In this document: positions 45,489-54,972 of the stretch, piece by piece
Position numbering within the stretch: position 1 is the first letter of the stretch
Layout of the letters: every line of letters begins with the position of its first letter
Source of the DNA: JANXZS01 sp963797255
Lineage (GTDB): Bacteria > Acidobacteriota > Terriglobia > Terriglobales > Acidobacteriaceae
DNA: 64,000 nt
NCBI GenBank assembly: GCA_963797255.1
Contig: CAWCOV010000001.1
Span: forward strand, 186,001-250,000
Direction of reading: 5' to 3'
Notes under the pieces: model-generated
Databases searched by the model: none
What the model was told of the DNA's origin: nothing
The model's input: the letters and a program-made list of their open reading frames with translations, nothing else
Program-made: the position numbers and the translations under genes

Positions 45489-48400
45489 ATGGTTAAGTTT
45501 GGGACAAAGGTACCAGCGGTACTCTTAGCAGCACTTTCTGTCTTCGGTTTTGGGTTCTTCACTGCTACCGCATCCGCACAGGCCACTTCGGCTGTCCAGC
45601 CGCGTATCGTTCGTCCCGTGGATGACACCTCACGAGTGACGCTGCCCGGAAGTGTGCACCCCCTCGCCCAAGCCAGGTTTGATCAAGGCGCTGTCACAGA
45701 CTCTTTCGCTGCAGAACGCATGCTTTTACTGCTCAAACGTTCCACCGAGCAGGAAAACAATCTGAAGCAATTCGTCGAAAGCGTGCACAATCCATCTTCG
45801 CCCAGGTTTCACAAGTGGCTTACTCCCGCCCAATTTGGCGCCGCCTATGGTCCAGCCGATTCTGACATAGTCGCGGTGACCTCTTGGCTCCAGTCGCATG
45901 GCTTCTCCGTTTCCAATGTGAATCAGGGAAGAACGGCAATCGAATTTTCCGGAACAGCGGGTCAAATTCGGAACGCGTTCCAAACGGAAATTCGAACCTA
46001 TCGTGTGAACGGTCAACTGCACCATGCGAACAGCAAGGAATTAATGGTTCCGGTGGCACTTTCTCCCGTGATTGCTGGCATCGCGTCTTTGAATGACTTT
46101 CATGCCGTGCCCCAAATTCGCGATATTGGTCCGGCGAAATACAATCCCCACACAAAGGAAGTTGTGCCCGAGTGGACCTATCCGGTTGGGCAGGGTTTTT
46201 ATTTTGTAGTCTCCCCTGCCGACTTTGCAATTGAGTACAACCTTGCCCCGGTCTACAGCAAATTCAAAGGGGACGGTCAGACCATCGGCATTATCGGTGC
46301 GTCAAACATCGACTTGGCGCTGGTCAAGGCCTATCGCGGCCTGTTTGGTTTCTCCGTTACAAATCTCCCCACCGTCGTAGTTGATGGTACCGATCCCGGC
46401 ATCAACAGCGCTGCCACCGAGACCTACCTTGATTTGGAAGTTGCAGGTTCTGTTGCACCCAATGCAAAAATCATCTACTACACCTCCAGCAGTTCGGCAG
46501 TATCGGACGGTCTGGAACTCGCAGCATTGCGTGCGGTGGACGATGATGTTGCAGGTGTATTGAGCACGAGTTACGGGCAATGTGAGCAGTTCCTGGGAGC
46601 GGGCGGAAATCTGTTCTGGAACAATATCTGGCAGCAGGCCGCTGCACAGGGACAGACTTCCTTTGTCTCCTCGGGAGACGGTGGTTCAGCTGGATGCGAC
46701 GATTTCAATGTCTTCCCGACAGCCGCCATACAAGGAAAAGCAGTCAGCGGCCTGACATCCACCCCCTACAATGTGTCGGTCGGCGGAACGGATTTCTATT
46801 ACTCGCAATACGCGGGTGGAAGCACTGCCATCGGTCAGGAACTGTTCAGTTACTGGAAGTCGACCTCGAGTCAAACTCCGTCAGCCTCTCTTGCCAGGCC
46901 AATCCCTGAACAGCCGTGGAACGACTCTATGGGCCTGAACGTCACGAATGGCGGATATTTCAGTTCAGGGAGTTCGAGCATCCTTGCTGGTAGTGGAGGA
47001 GCAAGCAGCGCCGGACTATACGATGCGAGCGGAAACCTCCTGGGAGGCTATCTGAAGCCGGCCTGGCAGAACGGCGCAGGCGTTCCGGCAGACAAAGTCC
47101 GCGATATCCCCGATGTATCGCTCTTTGCATCCGGTGGCACCAACTACAGCTTTTACCCCATCTGCGCGAAAACCGGAGATTGCACCACCAATAATTCCGC
47201 CAGCGATGGCGGAGCTGTTCTGATTTCGGGAGCAGGCGGTACCTCGGCCTCAAGTCCAGCCTTTGCGGGCATCCAGGCATTGGTGAACCAGGCAACAAGC
47301 TCGCGTCACGGTCAGATCGGATATGTGCTGTATCCGTTGGCTCAGCAGTTTCCCGCAGTTTTCCATGACATAGCCGTCGGTAGTAACAATGTAGGTTGCC
47401 GACCGGGCACGGCGGACTGTGTTTATTCGACGAGACCTGGCGATCCGTCCAACAACAATTACACGCTCGACGCCTACTTCGCGACCCCCGGATACGATCA
47501 GGCAGTTGGTTTGGGCACGGTAGATGTCGACGCACTCATCAACAATTGGGCGAAGATCACTTTCAAATCCTCGACTACGACATTGACCGCGACTCCCGTG
47601 TCATCCATTCACGGAACATCTGTGCGTTTAACAAGCGTAGTTACGGGGACGGGCGGAACACCTTCCGGCACGATAGCTCTGGTGATGGATCCGACACCTG
47701 GCCCAACTCACGGAAGCATCGGCCCGTATGTCTCCACTCTTGATGCTTCCGGTTCGGCCACCACCGATCTGACTTCACTGCCGGGTGGCTCCTACGATCT
47801 GTATGGGAACTACTCGGGCGACGGCATTTTTTCGGCCAGCAAGTCTAGCCCGCAGCATTTGACGATCTCTGCCGAAGCCAGCGCCATCAATCTCACAGGC
47901 AATTACTACTCCTGCGTTTTCTCGGTTGGCTGTGGCCTCAATTCCTTCACAAGTGGTGCGGCGATCCCTTACGGTTCTTTCATCGCAACGTTCATCAAGC
48001 CGTCCGGATTGATCGCAAAATCGGGGCAAGCGGAAGGCGTTGCCACCGGGAGCGCATCGTTCACCGACGGTACTATGTCCGCGACAGTGAATCTTGACAG
48101 CGGCGGAAAAGCAGAATGGGATTCGAATCCGGTAGGAGCGCCGACTGGCTTCGCAACTGGCGCACATAGCGTTGCAGTGCGGTACTCCGGAGACAAGAGC
48201 TACAACGCCTCGGCAAGCACCATCCCGCTGAATTTCACGGTGGTAAAAGCAATCCCGGCCGTTGCGATCACCGTTTTTCCCCAATATGCCCTTCCAGAGT
48301 CTCCATCAAATTTCGAGGCCGTTGTCGATACCAGGTCTTACTTTGCCGGACCGACGGGCACAGTGGCGTTTTACCTGGGGGCAACGCTTCTGCCCGGGAC

Positions 48401-49712
48401 TACCATCACTCCCGGCTTCGATGCGAACGGCTTTCCGCAAATTACAGCCAAGTTATCGACAACGCTATCGGTACCGGGAACCTACACGGTCAAAGCAGTC
48501 TATAGCGGTGATGCCAATTTCGGCTCCGTCACCTCGGCGCCGATAGCAACCCAGGTATCGCGCTTCCAAGTCAAAATGACTACCTCGTTCCAACCTGGCA
48601 CCATCACGGTTGATCAGCCAACTCTGTTGTCGGTCACGGTGGCGGGTCAGCCTGGGCGTCCGATTCCAACTGGAACTGTCTTACTCAACAATGGACCTTA
48701 TGTCGTACCGGCGAAGCCCCTGGACGCCACCGGCAAGGTTACCTTCGCCATTCCTGCGAATTCACTGCCAGTCGGCTCGGATACGATCCATGCTTTTTAT
48801 TCGGGTGACACGTATTACATCGACGACAACCCCTCAACTGATATTTGGGTGACGGGATCAAGCGGCACTCAAAAAGCAGTCGTTACATTCGCGGGCCGCA
48901 CGGGCAGTGTGGATCCACACGATACCTTCACCGTCACCGGAACTGTGAAGGCAGCTTCTGGTGCGGCAATTCCGACCGGAACGCTTTATCTGTATGGCAG
49001 CGGGAATTTCCAGCGTCCAACTCAAATTGACGGGAATGGGAATGCCACTTTCTCGGTGAACGCTCAGTATTTGCAGTTGGGCACGAATTCCCTCGTATTG
49101 AACTACAGCGGTGACACTAATTTTGCCGCGCTCGTTTCGGAACCGGCGAATGTGAACGTAGTTGGAACCCTCAAAATGAGCGTGAACCCACTAAAGTTCA
49201 CTACTCAAAGTGCTAATGGAACGGCCCTGGTGACGCTGACAGATTCTACAGGCTATGTGGGTGCCGTTAAATTAAGTGCAGCACTGATCTCCTATCCTGC
49301 GGGGGCGACAAAGATGCCCTTGATTACCCTTAAGAGCGATTCGATTGACATGGATTCGTCGGGAAATGCTTCTGAAGCAATATCCGTAAACTTCTTAACG
49401 AACACTGCGGTTAACTCCACTGGTACTTTCCGTCACCGACTGGGTTATACGTTGGGCGGGGGAGCATTCCTGGGTCTCACTCTTCTTTTCGGGATTCCTG
49501 CGCGGAAGCGTAGCTGGAGGGCCATCCTGGGCCTTCTGATGCTGTTCACGACGCTCGGGGGGATCGGTTGCGGAGGAGGGGGTGGTGGAGGAACGACTGT
49601 TCCGCCTCCACCCACATCTTCGATTGTGAAAGGCCTATATGTGATCAGAATAACGGGCACACATCCTGACAACATCACAGGGAGTACAGATCTTCAGGTC
49701 ACTATCCAGTAA
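45489..49712 (+). CDS. Secreted S53 (sedolisin/kumamolisin-type) serine-carboxyl peptidase with Ig-like repeats
   Basis: 1407 residues. A signal peptide (residues 1-30) and a pro-kumamolisin activation domain (about 55-200, FHKWLTPAQFGAAYGP) precede the catalytic domain. The S53 triad is Glu311 and Asp315 in TETYLDLEVAG and Ser586 in GAGGTSASSPAF, with oxyanion Asp397 in VSSGDGGSAGC. Residues 690-1290 hold at least five bacterial Ig-like modules (each ending near YSGD). The C-terminus has a hydrophobic helix, basic KRSW, a second hydrophobic stretch and a polyglycine run. It should be an acid-active secreted endopeptidase. The sigma and CHAT gene cluster follows 220 bases downstream on the same strand. 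Confidence 0.9.
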   Translation: MVKFGTKVPAVLLAALSVFGFGFFTATASAQATSAVQPRIVRPVDDTSRVTLPGSVHPLAQARFDQGAVTDSFAAERMLLLLKRSTEQENNLKQFVESVHNPSSPRFHKWLTPAQFGAAYGPADSDIVAVTSWLQSHGFSVSNVNQGRTAIEFSGTAGQIRNAFQTEIRTYRVNGQLHHANSKELMVPVALSPVIAGIASLNDFHAVPQIRDIGPAKYNPHTKEVVPEWTYPVGQGFYFVVSPADFAIEYNLAPVYSKFKGDGQTIGIIGASNIDLALVKAYRGLFGFSVTNLPTVVVDGTDPGINSAATETYLDLEVAGSVAPNAKIIYYTSSSSAVSDGLELAALRAVDDDVAGVLSTSYGQCEQFLGAGGNLFWNNIWQQAAAQGQTSFVSSGDGGSAGCDDFNVFPTAAIQGKAVSGLTSTPYNVSVGGTDFYYSQYAGGSTAIGQELFSYWKSTSSQTPSASLARPIPEQPWNDSMGLNVTNGGYFSSGSSSILAGSGGASSAGLYDASGNLLGGYLKPAWQNGAGVPADKVRDIPDVSLFASGGTNYSFYPICAKTGDCTTNNSASDGGAVLISGAGGTSASSPAFAGIQALVNQATSSRHGQIGYVLYPLAQQFPAVFHDIAVGSNNVGCRPGTADCVYSTRPGDPSNNNYTLDAYFATPGYDQAVGLGTVDVDALINNWAKITFKSSTTTLTATPVSSIHGTSVRLTSVVTGTGGTPSGTIALVMDPTPGPTHGSIGPYVSTLDASGSATTDLTSLPGGSYDLYGNYSGDGIFSASKSSPQHLTISAEASAINLTGNYYSCVFSVGCGLNSFTSGAAIPYGSFIATFIKPSGLIAKSGQAEGVATGSASFTDGTMSATVNLDSGGKAEWDSNPVGAPTGFATGAHSVAVRYSGDKSYNASASTIPLNFTVVKAIPAVAITVFPQYALPESPSNFEAVVDTRSYFAGPTGTVAFYLGATLLPGTTITPGFDANGFPQITAKLSTTLSVPGTYTVKAVYSGDANFGSVTSAPIATQVSRFQVKMTTSFQPGTITVDQPTLLSVTVAGQPGRPIPTGTVLLNNGPYVVPAKPLDATGKVTFAIPANSLPVGSDTIHAFYSGDTYYIDDNPSTDIWVTGSSGTQKAVVTFAGRTGSVDPHDTFTVTGTVKAASGAAIPTGTLYLYGSGNFQRPTQIDGNGNATFSVNAQYLQLGTNSLVLNYSGDTNFAALVSEPANVNVVGTLKMSVNPLKFTTQSANGTALVTLTDSTGYVGAVKLSAALISYPAGATKMPLITLKSDSIDMDSSGNASEAISVNFLTNTAVNSTGTFRHRLGYTLGGGAFLGLTLLFGIPARKRSWRAILGLLMLFTTLGGIGCGGGGGGGTTVPPPPTSSIVKGLYVIRITGTHPDNITGSTDLQVTIQ

Positions 49713-49933
49713 TTCAACCGTTTTATCCTCCTCAACGTCGAGAATCGCGGCGCCCGTGGTGCTAGTGGTCGTCGCTTGACCGGCGGGGCGCGGTTAGCTT
49801 TTGCTGCATCTAGCTGCACACATCGGCCCTCTCGATCGATGTGCGACTCTCTCCGGACGCCTCGACGTTACTCAAAAGGCAATAGTGGTATACACTTGGG
49901 GCAATTCCCGGACTGCTCTCAGAGGGCTGAGCC

Positions 49934-50509
49934 TTGCAATTTCATACTTTCGACGCCTCCTATGTTGAGAAGCTCAAAAATGGAGATGCTTGGACCGAGG
50001 GCCACTTCGTCAGCTACTTCAGCGAACTCATCCACCTCAAGCTGCGCTCGCGCCTGAAATCCCGCGAATCCATCGAAGATGTGCGGCAGGAAACCTTCAT
50101 TCGGGTGTTTTCCGCGCTCAGAAGCAAGGAAGGAATCCGTCAGCCCGAACGCCTGGGCGCTTATGTCAACTCGGTTTGTAACAACGTTTTGCTGGAACAT
50201 TACCGGTCCGGGAAGCGAGTGGATCCCATCGACGAGCAGACTGAGAGTACCGCAACTGCACCCGAACCCAACGCCCTCAGCCAGCTGCTTACGAAGGATG
50301 CGGAGAGAGTTGTACGTAAGATTCTAGGGGACTTACCCACGCGCGACCTGGCATTGCTTCGTGGTGTACTGCTGGAGGAGAGAGATAAGGAAGAAGTCTG
50401 CAGGGAATTAGGAGTTGACCGGGAATATTTACGAGTTCTCCTCCACCGCGCCAAGCTTGCTTTTAAAAACCTCTACCTCAAGAGATTTGGCTCCGAAAAG
50501 CCTTATTAA
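49934..50509 (+). CDS. ECF-type RNA polymerase sigma factor
   Basis: 191 residues from a TTG start, with AGAGG about nine bases upstream. Region 2 is SYFSELIHLKLRSRLKSRES followed by EDVRQETFIRVFSAL, the core-binding and -10 motif of ECF sigmas, and NSVCNNVLLEHYRSGKR closes it. Region 4 is GDLPTRDLALLRGVLLEE and a helix-turn-helix in VCRELGVDREYLRVLLHRAK. It directs RNA polymerase to a stress regulon, probably including its own operon. The zinc-finger membrane protein at 50577 is its likely anti-sigma factor. The family group is not one I can name. Confidence 0.88.
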   Translation: MQFHTFDASYVEKLKNGDAWTEGHFVSYFSELIHLKLRSRLKSRESIEDVRQETFIRVFSALRSKEGIRQPERLGAYVNSVCNNVLLEHYRSGKRVDPIDEQTESTATAPEPNALSQLLTKDAERVVRKILGDLPTRDLALLRGVLLEERDKEEVCRELGVDREYLRVLLHRAKLAFKNLYLKRFGSEKPY

Positions 50510-50576
50510 TCATTGAGGAAATGTTATCTGTTACGTTTTCCCACTTGCCGCACTATCTCATTGAGGCCCTACGAAA

Positions 50577-51263
50577 ATGGACCACCCACACGTCGTTAAG
50601 AACCATGACATTGAAAAGTACCTATTGGACGAATTAGCTCCAGAGGAGCGCGAAAAGTTTGAAGCACACATCTTCGACTGCGAGGAGTGTGCCTTGGACC
50701 TCCGACTGACCGACGTGTTCATGCAGCAGGCCCGAAAGGAGCTGGAGGCGATGCCCGCCAACCGGCCGATCTCCGAGCCCTCTCGTGGGAAGCTTCTGGA
50801 TTTCTTCCGTCCCATGTGGGTGGTTCCTGCCCTTGCCGCAATGCTCATTGTTGTTGCGTATCAAAATTTCGTGGTGTATCCCGGACTAAGGCAGCAGGTA
50901 GCTACGCTCAGCCGACCGGAGATCCTGCCATCTCTTGCACTCGTGAACGGTAACAGCCGCGGAGGAGATCTGCCTTCGTTCTCTGCCATCGAATTTCACG
51001 CTTTCCTTCTCTCCGTCGATATTCCTGCCGAAGACGGCTTTTCAAGGTACCTGTGCAGCCTGTATTCTCCGTCCGGTACGTTGATTTGGCGTAGCGAGGT
51101 CAGCACCGATCAGGCCAGGGACGCCGTCTCTATTCGCGTTCTGCCCACCCGGGAGATGAATGGTGTGAATCTACTGCTGGTGCAGGGAATCGCAACCTCA
51201 GGTCCGCAGAAAACCCCAGTAGATCTTGTCCGCTATCGCTTCAACTTGCAGGTTCAAAACTAA
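50577..51263 (+). CDS. Zinc-finger transmembrane anti-sigma factor
   Basis: 228 residues. The N-terminal 50 residues hold an anti-sigma zinc finger: NHDIEKYLLDELAPEEREKF and HIFDCEECALDL (His-x3-Cys-x2-Cys). One membrane helix (VPALAAMLIVVAYQNFVVYP) at about residues 80-100 is followed by a 125-residue beta-rich periplasmic domain (AIEFHAFLLSVDIPAE, YLCSLYSPSGTLIWRSEVS). This is the usual design of an anti-sigma that sequesters its ECF partner until a periplasmic signal triggers release. It follows the sigma gene by 67 bases and precedes the unknown gene by 22 bases. Confidence 0.85.
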   Translation: MDHPHVVKNHDIEKYLLDELAPEEREKFEAHIFDCEECALDLRLTDVFMQQARKELEAMPANRPISEPSRGKLLDFFRPMWVVPALAAMLIVVAYQNFVVYPGLRQQVATLSRPEILPSLALVNGNSRGGDLPSFSAIEFHAFLLSVDIPAEDGFSRYLCSLYSPSGTLIWRSEVSTDQARDAVSIRVLPTREMNGVNLLLVQGIATSGPQKTPVDLVRYRFNLQVQN

Positions 51264-51285
51264 GCTAAGAAAGCCCGAGGAACTT

Positions 51286-52101
51286 ATGGAAGAGACCAAG
51301 AGAATTCACTATTTCCACGCGGATGCAAGCTCCTTTGGCGGTGCTCTTGACCACCCTGTTCACAAGATTGTTCCATCCCAGGCGGAGATTTCGTTGCCTG
51401 CGACTGGTGGATTCACTTCGCGTCGCGGTGATGCCTTCAGCTTCGAGGAGATCGTTTCCTGCGAGGGTACGTTTACCCGCGCCTCAGGCGGGAAAAGTCA
51501 TAAAAACGGTGCATGGACAACATCGGTCACCTCCGCAGTCGATAAATTGAATATTCTGGAAGTGGTCACAGCAGATCGTGTGGTGTCCCAGGTTTCCGTC
51601 GAGCATCCCTTGGAAGGGCACACTCCGAGGGTCACCTTTGTCGGTTCGCAGTTTATCAATCTGCGTATCGGCGGTGTCCTGGTGGATGCCGTGTTCAACA
51701 AGGCTTTGCTGACTCCTGGAAACGGCGAGTACCCCGGCTGTTCCTGGACTAAGCATGGCGGTTTTATGAAAGATGTTCGGGCGCAGCACGCGACTAGAGA
51801 GAAAGCTCCCAAAGTACCGAAGTGGGCGCAAGATCGCTACGCATGGGTGTCCGACGATAAGGGCGTTGAAGAGAGAGGCCACGTAGTATGTTCGCTGGTC
51901 GACAGCCTGATTGGAGACATACCGGGGAATGTCTTCGGGCACGTGGTCGAAATTCCGGAATTCGGCAAGTTCTTCTTTGGCGAAGTCATGTTCGACCAGG
52001 GCACATACCAGCTGACTATGGTGCGGGCAGAACTCGGCTGCGCAGTTGGTGGTTCCGTTGCTGCGGCCACAACCCGCGCAAACGGACATACTGTTCCATA
52101 G
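51286..52101 (+). CDS. Conserved protein of unknown function in the sigma-CHAT operon
   Basis: About 271 residues from the ATG at 51286, behind GAGG; the frame opens at 51226 inside the anti-sigma gene but has no site there. There is no signal peptide or membrane segment. It looks beta-rich, with distinctive runs KLNILEVVTADRVVSQVSVE and FVGSQFINLRIGGVLVDAVF. I recall this VVTADRVV / GSxFxNLRIxG pattern from uncharacterised proteins, loosely like choice-of-anchor repeats, but cannot name a family. Position between an anti-sigma and a CHAT protease suggests it is a regulator, scaffold or substrate of that protease. The C-terminus overlaps the start of the CHAT gene. Confidence 0.75.
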   Translation: MEETKRIHYFHADASSFGGALDHPVHKIVPSQAEISLPATGGFTSRRGDAFSFEEIVSCEGTFTRASGGKSHKNGAWTTSVTSAVDKLNILEVVTADRVVSQVSVEHPLEGHTPRVTFVGSQFINLRIGGVLVDAVFNKALLTPGNGEYPGCSWTKHGGFMKDVRAQHATREKAPKVPKWAQDRYAWVSDDKGVEERGHVVCSLVDSLIGDIPGNVFGHVVEIPEFGKFFFGEVMFDQGTYQLTMVRAELGCAVGGSVAAATTRANGHTVP

Positions 52102-54599
52102 CCGCTATCCTCCTTGCCGCCTCCGGTTTTCTTACTGGATGTAAGCAGCATCCGGCGGAATCTCTTCAGGCGACACATGACCGCATTCAGCGACTCGTTG
52201 AAACGGGAAGGCTTCCGGCCGCGCAGGAAGAAGCCGCAAAAGCGGTGGCACAGTATAAAGACGAGTCAGCGGAGTGGAGCTGGAAATTTCGGCTCCTCGA
52301 AGCCCGAGCCCTGGTATTGAGGGGCCGCAGTGACGACGTTCTTTCCTTATTAGCTACCCCGCCGCCCCCAAACCTCGCAAACGGGGATATTGCAATTCAG
52401 CGCAACTTGCAACGTGCTGTTGCCCTCGCAAGGCTTGACCAGATACCCGCGGCGGTTCAAGCCTTGAAAGAAGCCCAGCTACTGGTTGACGACACCCATT
52501 CAGCGCTACGCGCCGATTTTCTAAATATCCGCGGCGTCGTGAACGTTGAACGGGGAGATTTGGAGCAAGCCGATTTAGATCTCAGGGAAGGGTTAGAACT
52601 GGCAAAGCTTCAGCAGAACAGGTATTTACTGGCTGCGATTCAGACCAGCATAGGTGTAGTCGCTCTCCAGAAGGAACACTATGACGAAGCTTTATATTGG
52701 TCCGGAGTAGCGTCAGAGACCGCTAAAAACATCGGAGCAGATCTAATCCTGGAAAGAGATCTCGCAAACGAAGGTTTCGCGTACTACCAGTTAGGGAACT
52801 ATGAACGTTCGCTAGAAGACTCTCAGAAGGCGCTCGCCCAAGCAGAAAAAGTCGGCTCCGCGTACGACCAAGTCTCGTGGCTGAACAATTCCGGCCTTGC
52901 CATGTACAAACTTCATGACTATAAGGCTGCTGAAAATTACTACACCCGAGCGCTCGCCATTGCCAAAATAATCCAGAATCAGGAAGAGATCGTTATTGCC
53001 CACGTCTCCCTCGCCTTTCAACAGTTGCAACTGGGGCAGGACGAGTTGGCATCAAGCCACATTCAGAAGGCAATTGAGGTGGCACATGCAACGGGTGGGG
53101 GTGACTCCGATCTTGACCCGCTCTACCTCCGTGCCTTGCTGGAAACTCGCCAGAGACGCTTCGATGACGCGCTGAAAACCCTGAACACCGTCTATACATC
53201 CCCCGATCTCCCCCCATCGCTCCGTTGGGAAGTGGAAAATGCGACGGCGAACGTCTATTCCGCGCAAAACAACGTGTCCCAGGCGGAGACGTGGTATCGA
53301 AAAGCGATCTCTACCTTCGAGCAGCAACGCTCCTCTCTTCACGACGAAGAGACACGGCTGCCGTTCTTCAGCAATGCCAATCAGCTTTATTGCGACTATG
53401 TTGACCATCTCATCCGTCGCGGACAAGTCGAACAGGCTTTGCAGGTTCTAGACGCTGGCCGCGCACGTACTCTTCGTGAGGGACTCAGCCCTCAAAGCTC
53501 CCAGACCGCTGCGCTAGCTTACGTGGCAGCAAAAAAGTCGAGTCTAACCGCGATCAATCCGAGTGCCATTGCACGCGCTCTTGGCGGTGTAGTCATCGAA
53601 TACTCTCTCGGTCAGAAGCGCTCTTACCTGTGGGCCATTACTCCAACTCAGGTACGGCTCTTTGAATTGCCAGGCGAGGCTGAGATCGATAGCAATGTAA
53701 TCCAGTACCAGAAGGCGATCCGCAGTTCCGTCGACGTACTTGCGCGCAGGGAAGAGGCTGGTATCTGGCTTTACGACAAACTGGTCTCGCCAGCCCAATC
53801 CATGATCCCGCAAAATGCACGCGTGGTTCTTATTCCCGATGGCAGCTTGAACGCGCTTAATTTCGAGACCCTTCTTGCGTCGGCTCCTACGCCTCACTTT
53901 TGGATTGAAGATGTAACCCTCACTACCGCCGCCTCACTGCAAATGCTTCAATCGTCCCGCCATCAGCCGACGGACGTTGCCGGATCAAGCCTGTTGTTGA
54001 TTGGTAATCCGCGCTCCCCGGCGGATGAGTTCGCCGATCTTCCCAATGCGTCGGAAGAAGTAACCAGCGTGGCAAGTCACTTCCGCGAAGAGAATCGCAA
54101 GGTGCTCACTCGCGACCAGGCGTCCCCCAAGGCATATTCCGAAAATCGACCGGGCCAATTTAAATACATCCACTTCGTGGCACACGGGACGGCCAGTCAG
54201 ACCAGTCCTCTTGATTCCGCCGTGCTCCTCTCCCGCACTCCGCAACATCCGGACGACTTCAAGCTGTATGCGCGCGACATTGTGCGCCAGCCACTGCAGG
54301 CGGATCTGGTCACCATCTCCACCTGCTACGGTTCAGGCACGAAGTCGTATTCGGGCGAGGGACTGGTGGGCTTGTCGTGGGCTTTTCTACGCGCCGGATC
54401 CCATAACGTAATCGGAGCCCTCTGGGCTGTGAGCGATGCATCTACCCCGCAGCTCATGGATCAGCTATATGGATCGCTGGAGAAGGGAAGCAAGCCAGAT
54501 TCAGCCTTGCGGCAGGCAAAACTGTCGATGGCTCACTCCTCCGGGATTTATCGCAAGCCCCTCTACTGGGGAGCTTTTCAGCTTTACGCGGGTTCTTGA
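52038..54599 (+). CDS. TPR-CHAT lipoprotein (predicted caspase-like protease)
   Basis: About 850 residues. The open frame begins at 51888, but the real N-terminus is a lipoprotein signal, AAILLAASGFLTGC with lipobox Cys, preceded by RKRTY. No in-frame ATG, GTG or TTG fits, so a CTG near 52038 or another rare start is likely, and the start is uncertain. Residues 20-480 are tetratricopeptide repeats (NEGFAYYQLGNYERSLEDSQ, LAMYKLHDYKAAENYYTRAL). The C-terminal 300 residues are a CHAT domain with catalytic His in FVAHGTA (codon at 54183) and Cys in TISTCYGSG (codon at 54324). CHAT proteins are caspase relatives. It is probably anchored to the membrane with the TPRs facing the periplasm. Confidence 0.85.
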   Translation: MRSWWFRCCGHNPRKRTYCSIAAILLAASGFLTGCKQHPAESLQATHDRIQRLVETGRLPAAQEEAAKAVAQYKDESAEWSWKFRLLEARALVLRGRSDDVLSLLATPPPPNLANGDIAIQRNLQRAVALARLDQIPAAVQALKEAQLLVDDTHSALRADFLNIRGVVNVERGDLEQADLDLREGLELAKLQQNRYLLAAIQTSIGVVALQKEHYDEALYWSGVASETAKNIGADLILERDLANEGFAYYQLGNYERSLEDSQKALAQAEKVGSAYDQVSWLNNSGLAMYKLHDYKAAENYYTRALAIAKIIQNQEEIVIAHVSLAFQQLQLGQDELASSHIQKAIEVAHATGGGDSDLDPLYLRALLETRQRRFDDALKTLNTVYTSPDLPPSLRWEVENATANVYSAQNNVSQAETWYRKAISTFEQQRSSLHDEETRLPFFSNANQLYCDYVDHLIRRGQVEQALQVLDAGRARTLREGLSPQSSQTAALAYVAAKKSSLTAINPSAIARALGGVVIEYSLGQKRSYLWAITPTQVRLFELPGEAEIDSNVIQYQKAIRSSVDVLARREEAGIWLYDKLVSPAQSMIPQNARVVLIPDGSLNALNFETLLASAPTPHFWIEDVTLTTAASLQMLQSSRHQPTDVAGSSLLLIGNPRSPADEFADLPNASEEVTSVASHFREENRKVLTRDQASPKAYSENRPGQFKYIHFVAHGTASQTSPLDSAVLLSRTPQHPDDFKLYARDIVRQPLQADLVTISTCYGSGTKSYSGEGLVGLSWAFLRAGSHNVIGALWAVSDASTPQLMDQLYGSLEKGSKPDSALRQAKLSMAHSSGIYRKPLYWGAFQLYAGS

Positions 54600-54632
54600 A
54601 CCACGTAACTCCTTTTCCTTGATACGAATTCG

Positions 54633-54654
54633 GTTCCAATCTCACAACTATTTC
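54633..54654 (+). repeat. Direct repeat copy 1
   Basis: GTTCCAAT followed by CTCACAACTATTTC. The 14-base part is identical at 54959-54972, and GTTCCA-R-T recurs at 54944-54951; the second copy has six extra bases between the two parts. Confidence 0.4.
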
Positions 54655-54724
54655 AGAGGCTGGACGCGACTGATTCCCAGTCCCAGACCATGACGATGTC
54701 AATCTGCCGCGGTTCCGCTGGAAA

Positions 54725-54748
54725 ACGGGATGGCGATAGCCATCCCGT
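54725..54748. other. Perfect 10-bp hairpin with GATA tetraloop
   Basis: ACGGGATGGC (54725-54734) and GCCATCCCGT (54739-54748) pair perfectly around GATA, which as RNA is a GNRA-type tetraloop. It lies 126 bases after the CHAT stop. No T run follows, so it is not a standard terminator; a 3' stabiliser, attenuator or repetitive palindromic element is possible. Confidence 0.5.
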
Positions 54749-54943
54749 ACCTGCGTACAAGCATCGAAGTCAGCATCGGGAGGCACTCTGTGAATTATCC
54801 GGGACCCAAAAGGGGTGTGCTTCGGGGATCAATTCGGGATGGCAGAGCACGCGGGGATGGTCAAGACGACATTGCTTGCACGCTTTATACCGTGTCGGAT
54901 CCGACCTTCGTTGAAAAAATTGGTAAGTTTCTGGACGGCTACC

Positions 54944-54972
54944 GTTCCAGTCTAAAGCCTCACAACTATTTC
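54944..54972 (+). repeat. Direct repeat copy 2
   Basis: Second copy of the element at 54633-54654, with a six-base insertion. The two copies bracket about 290 bases that include the hairpin at 54725-54748. Confidence 0.4.
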
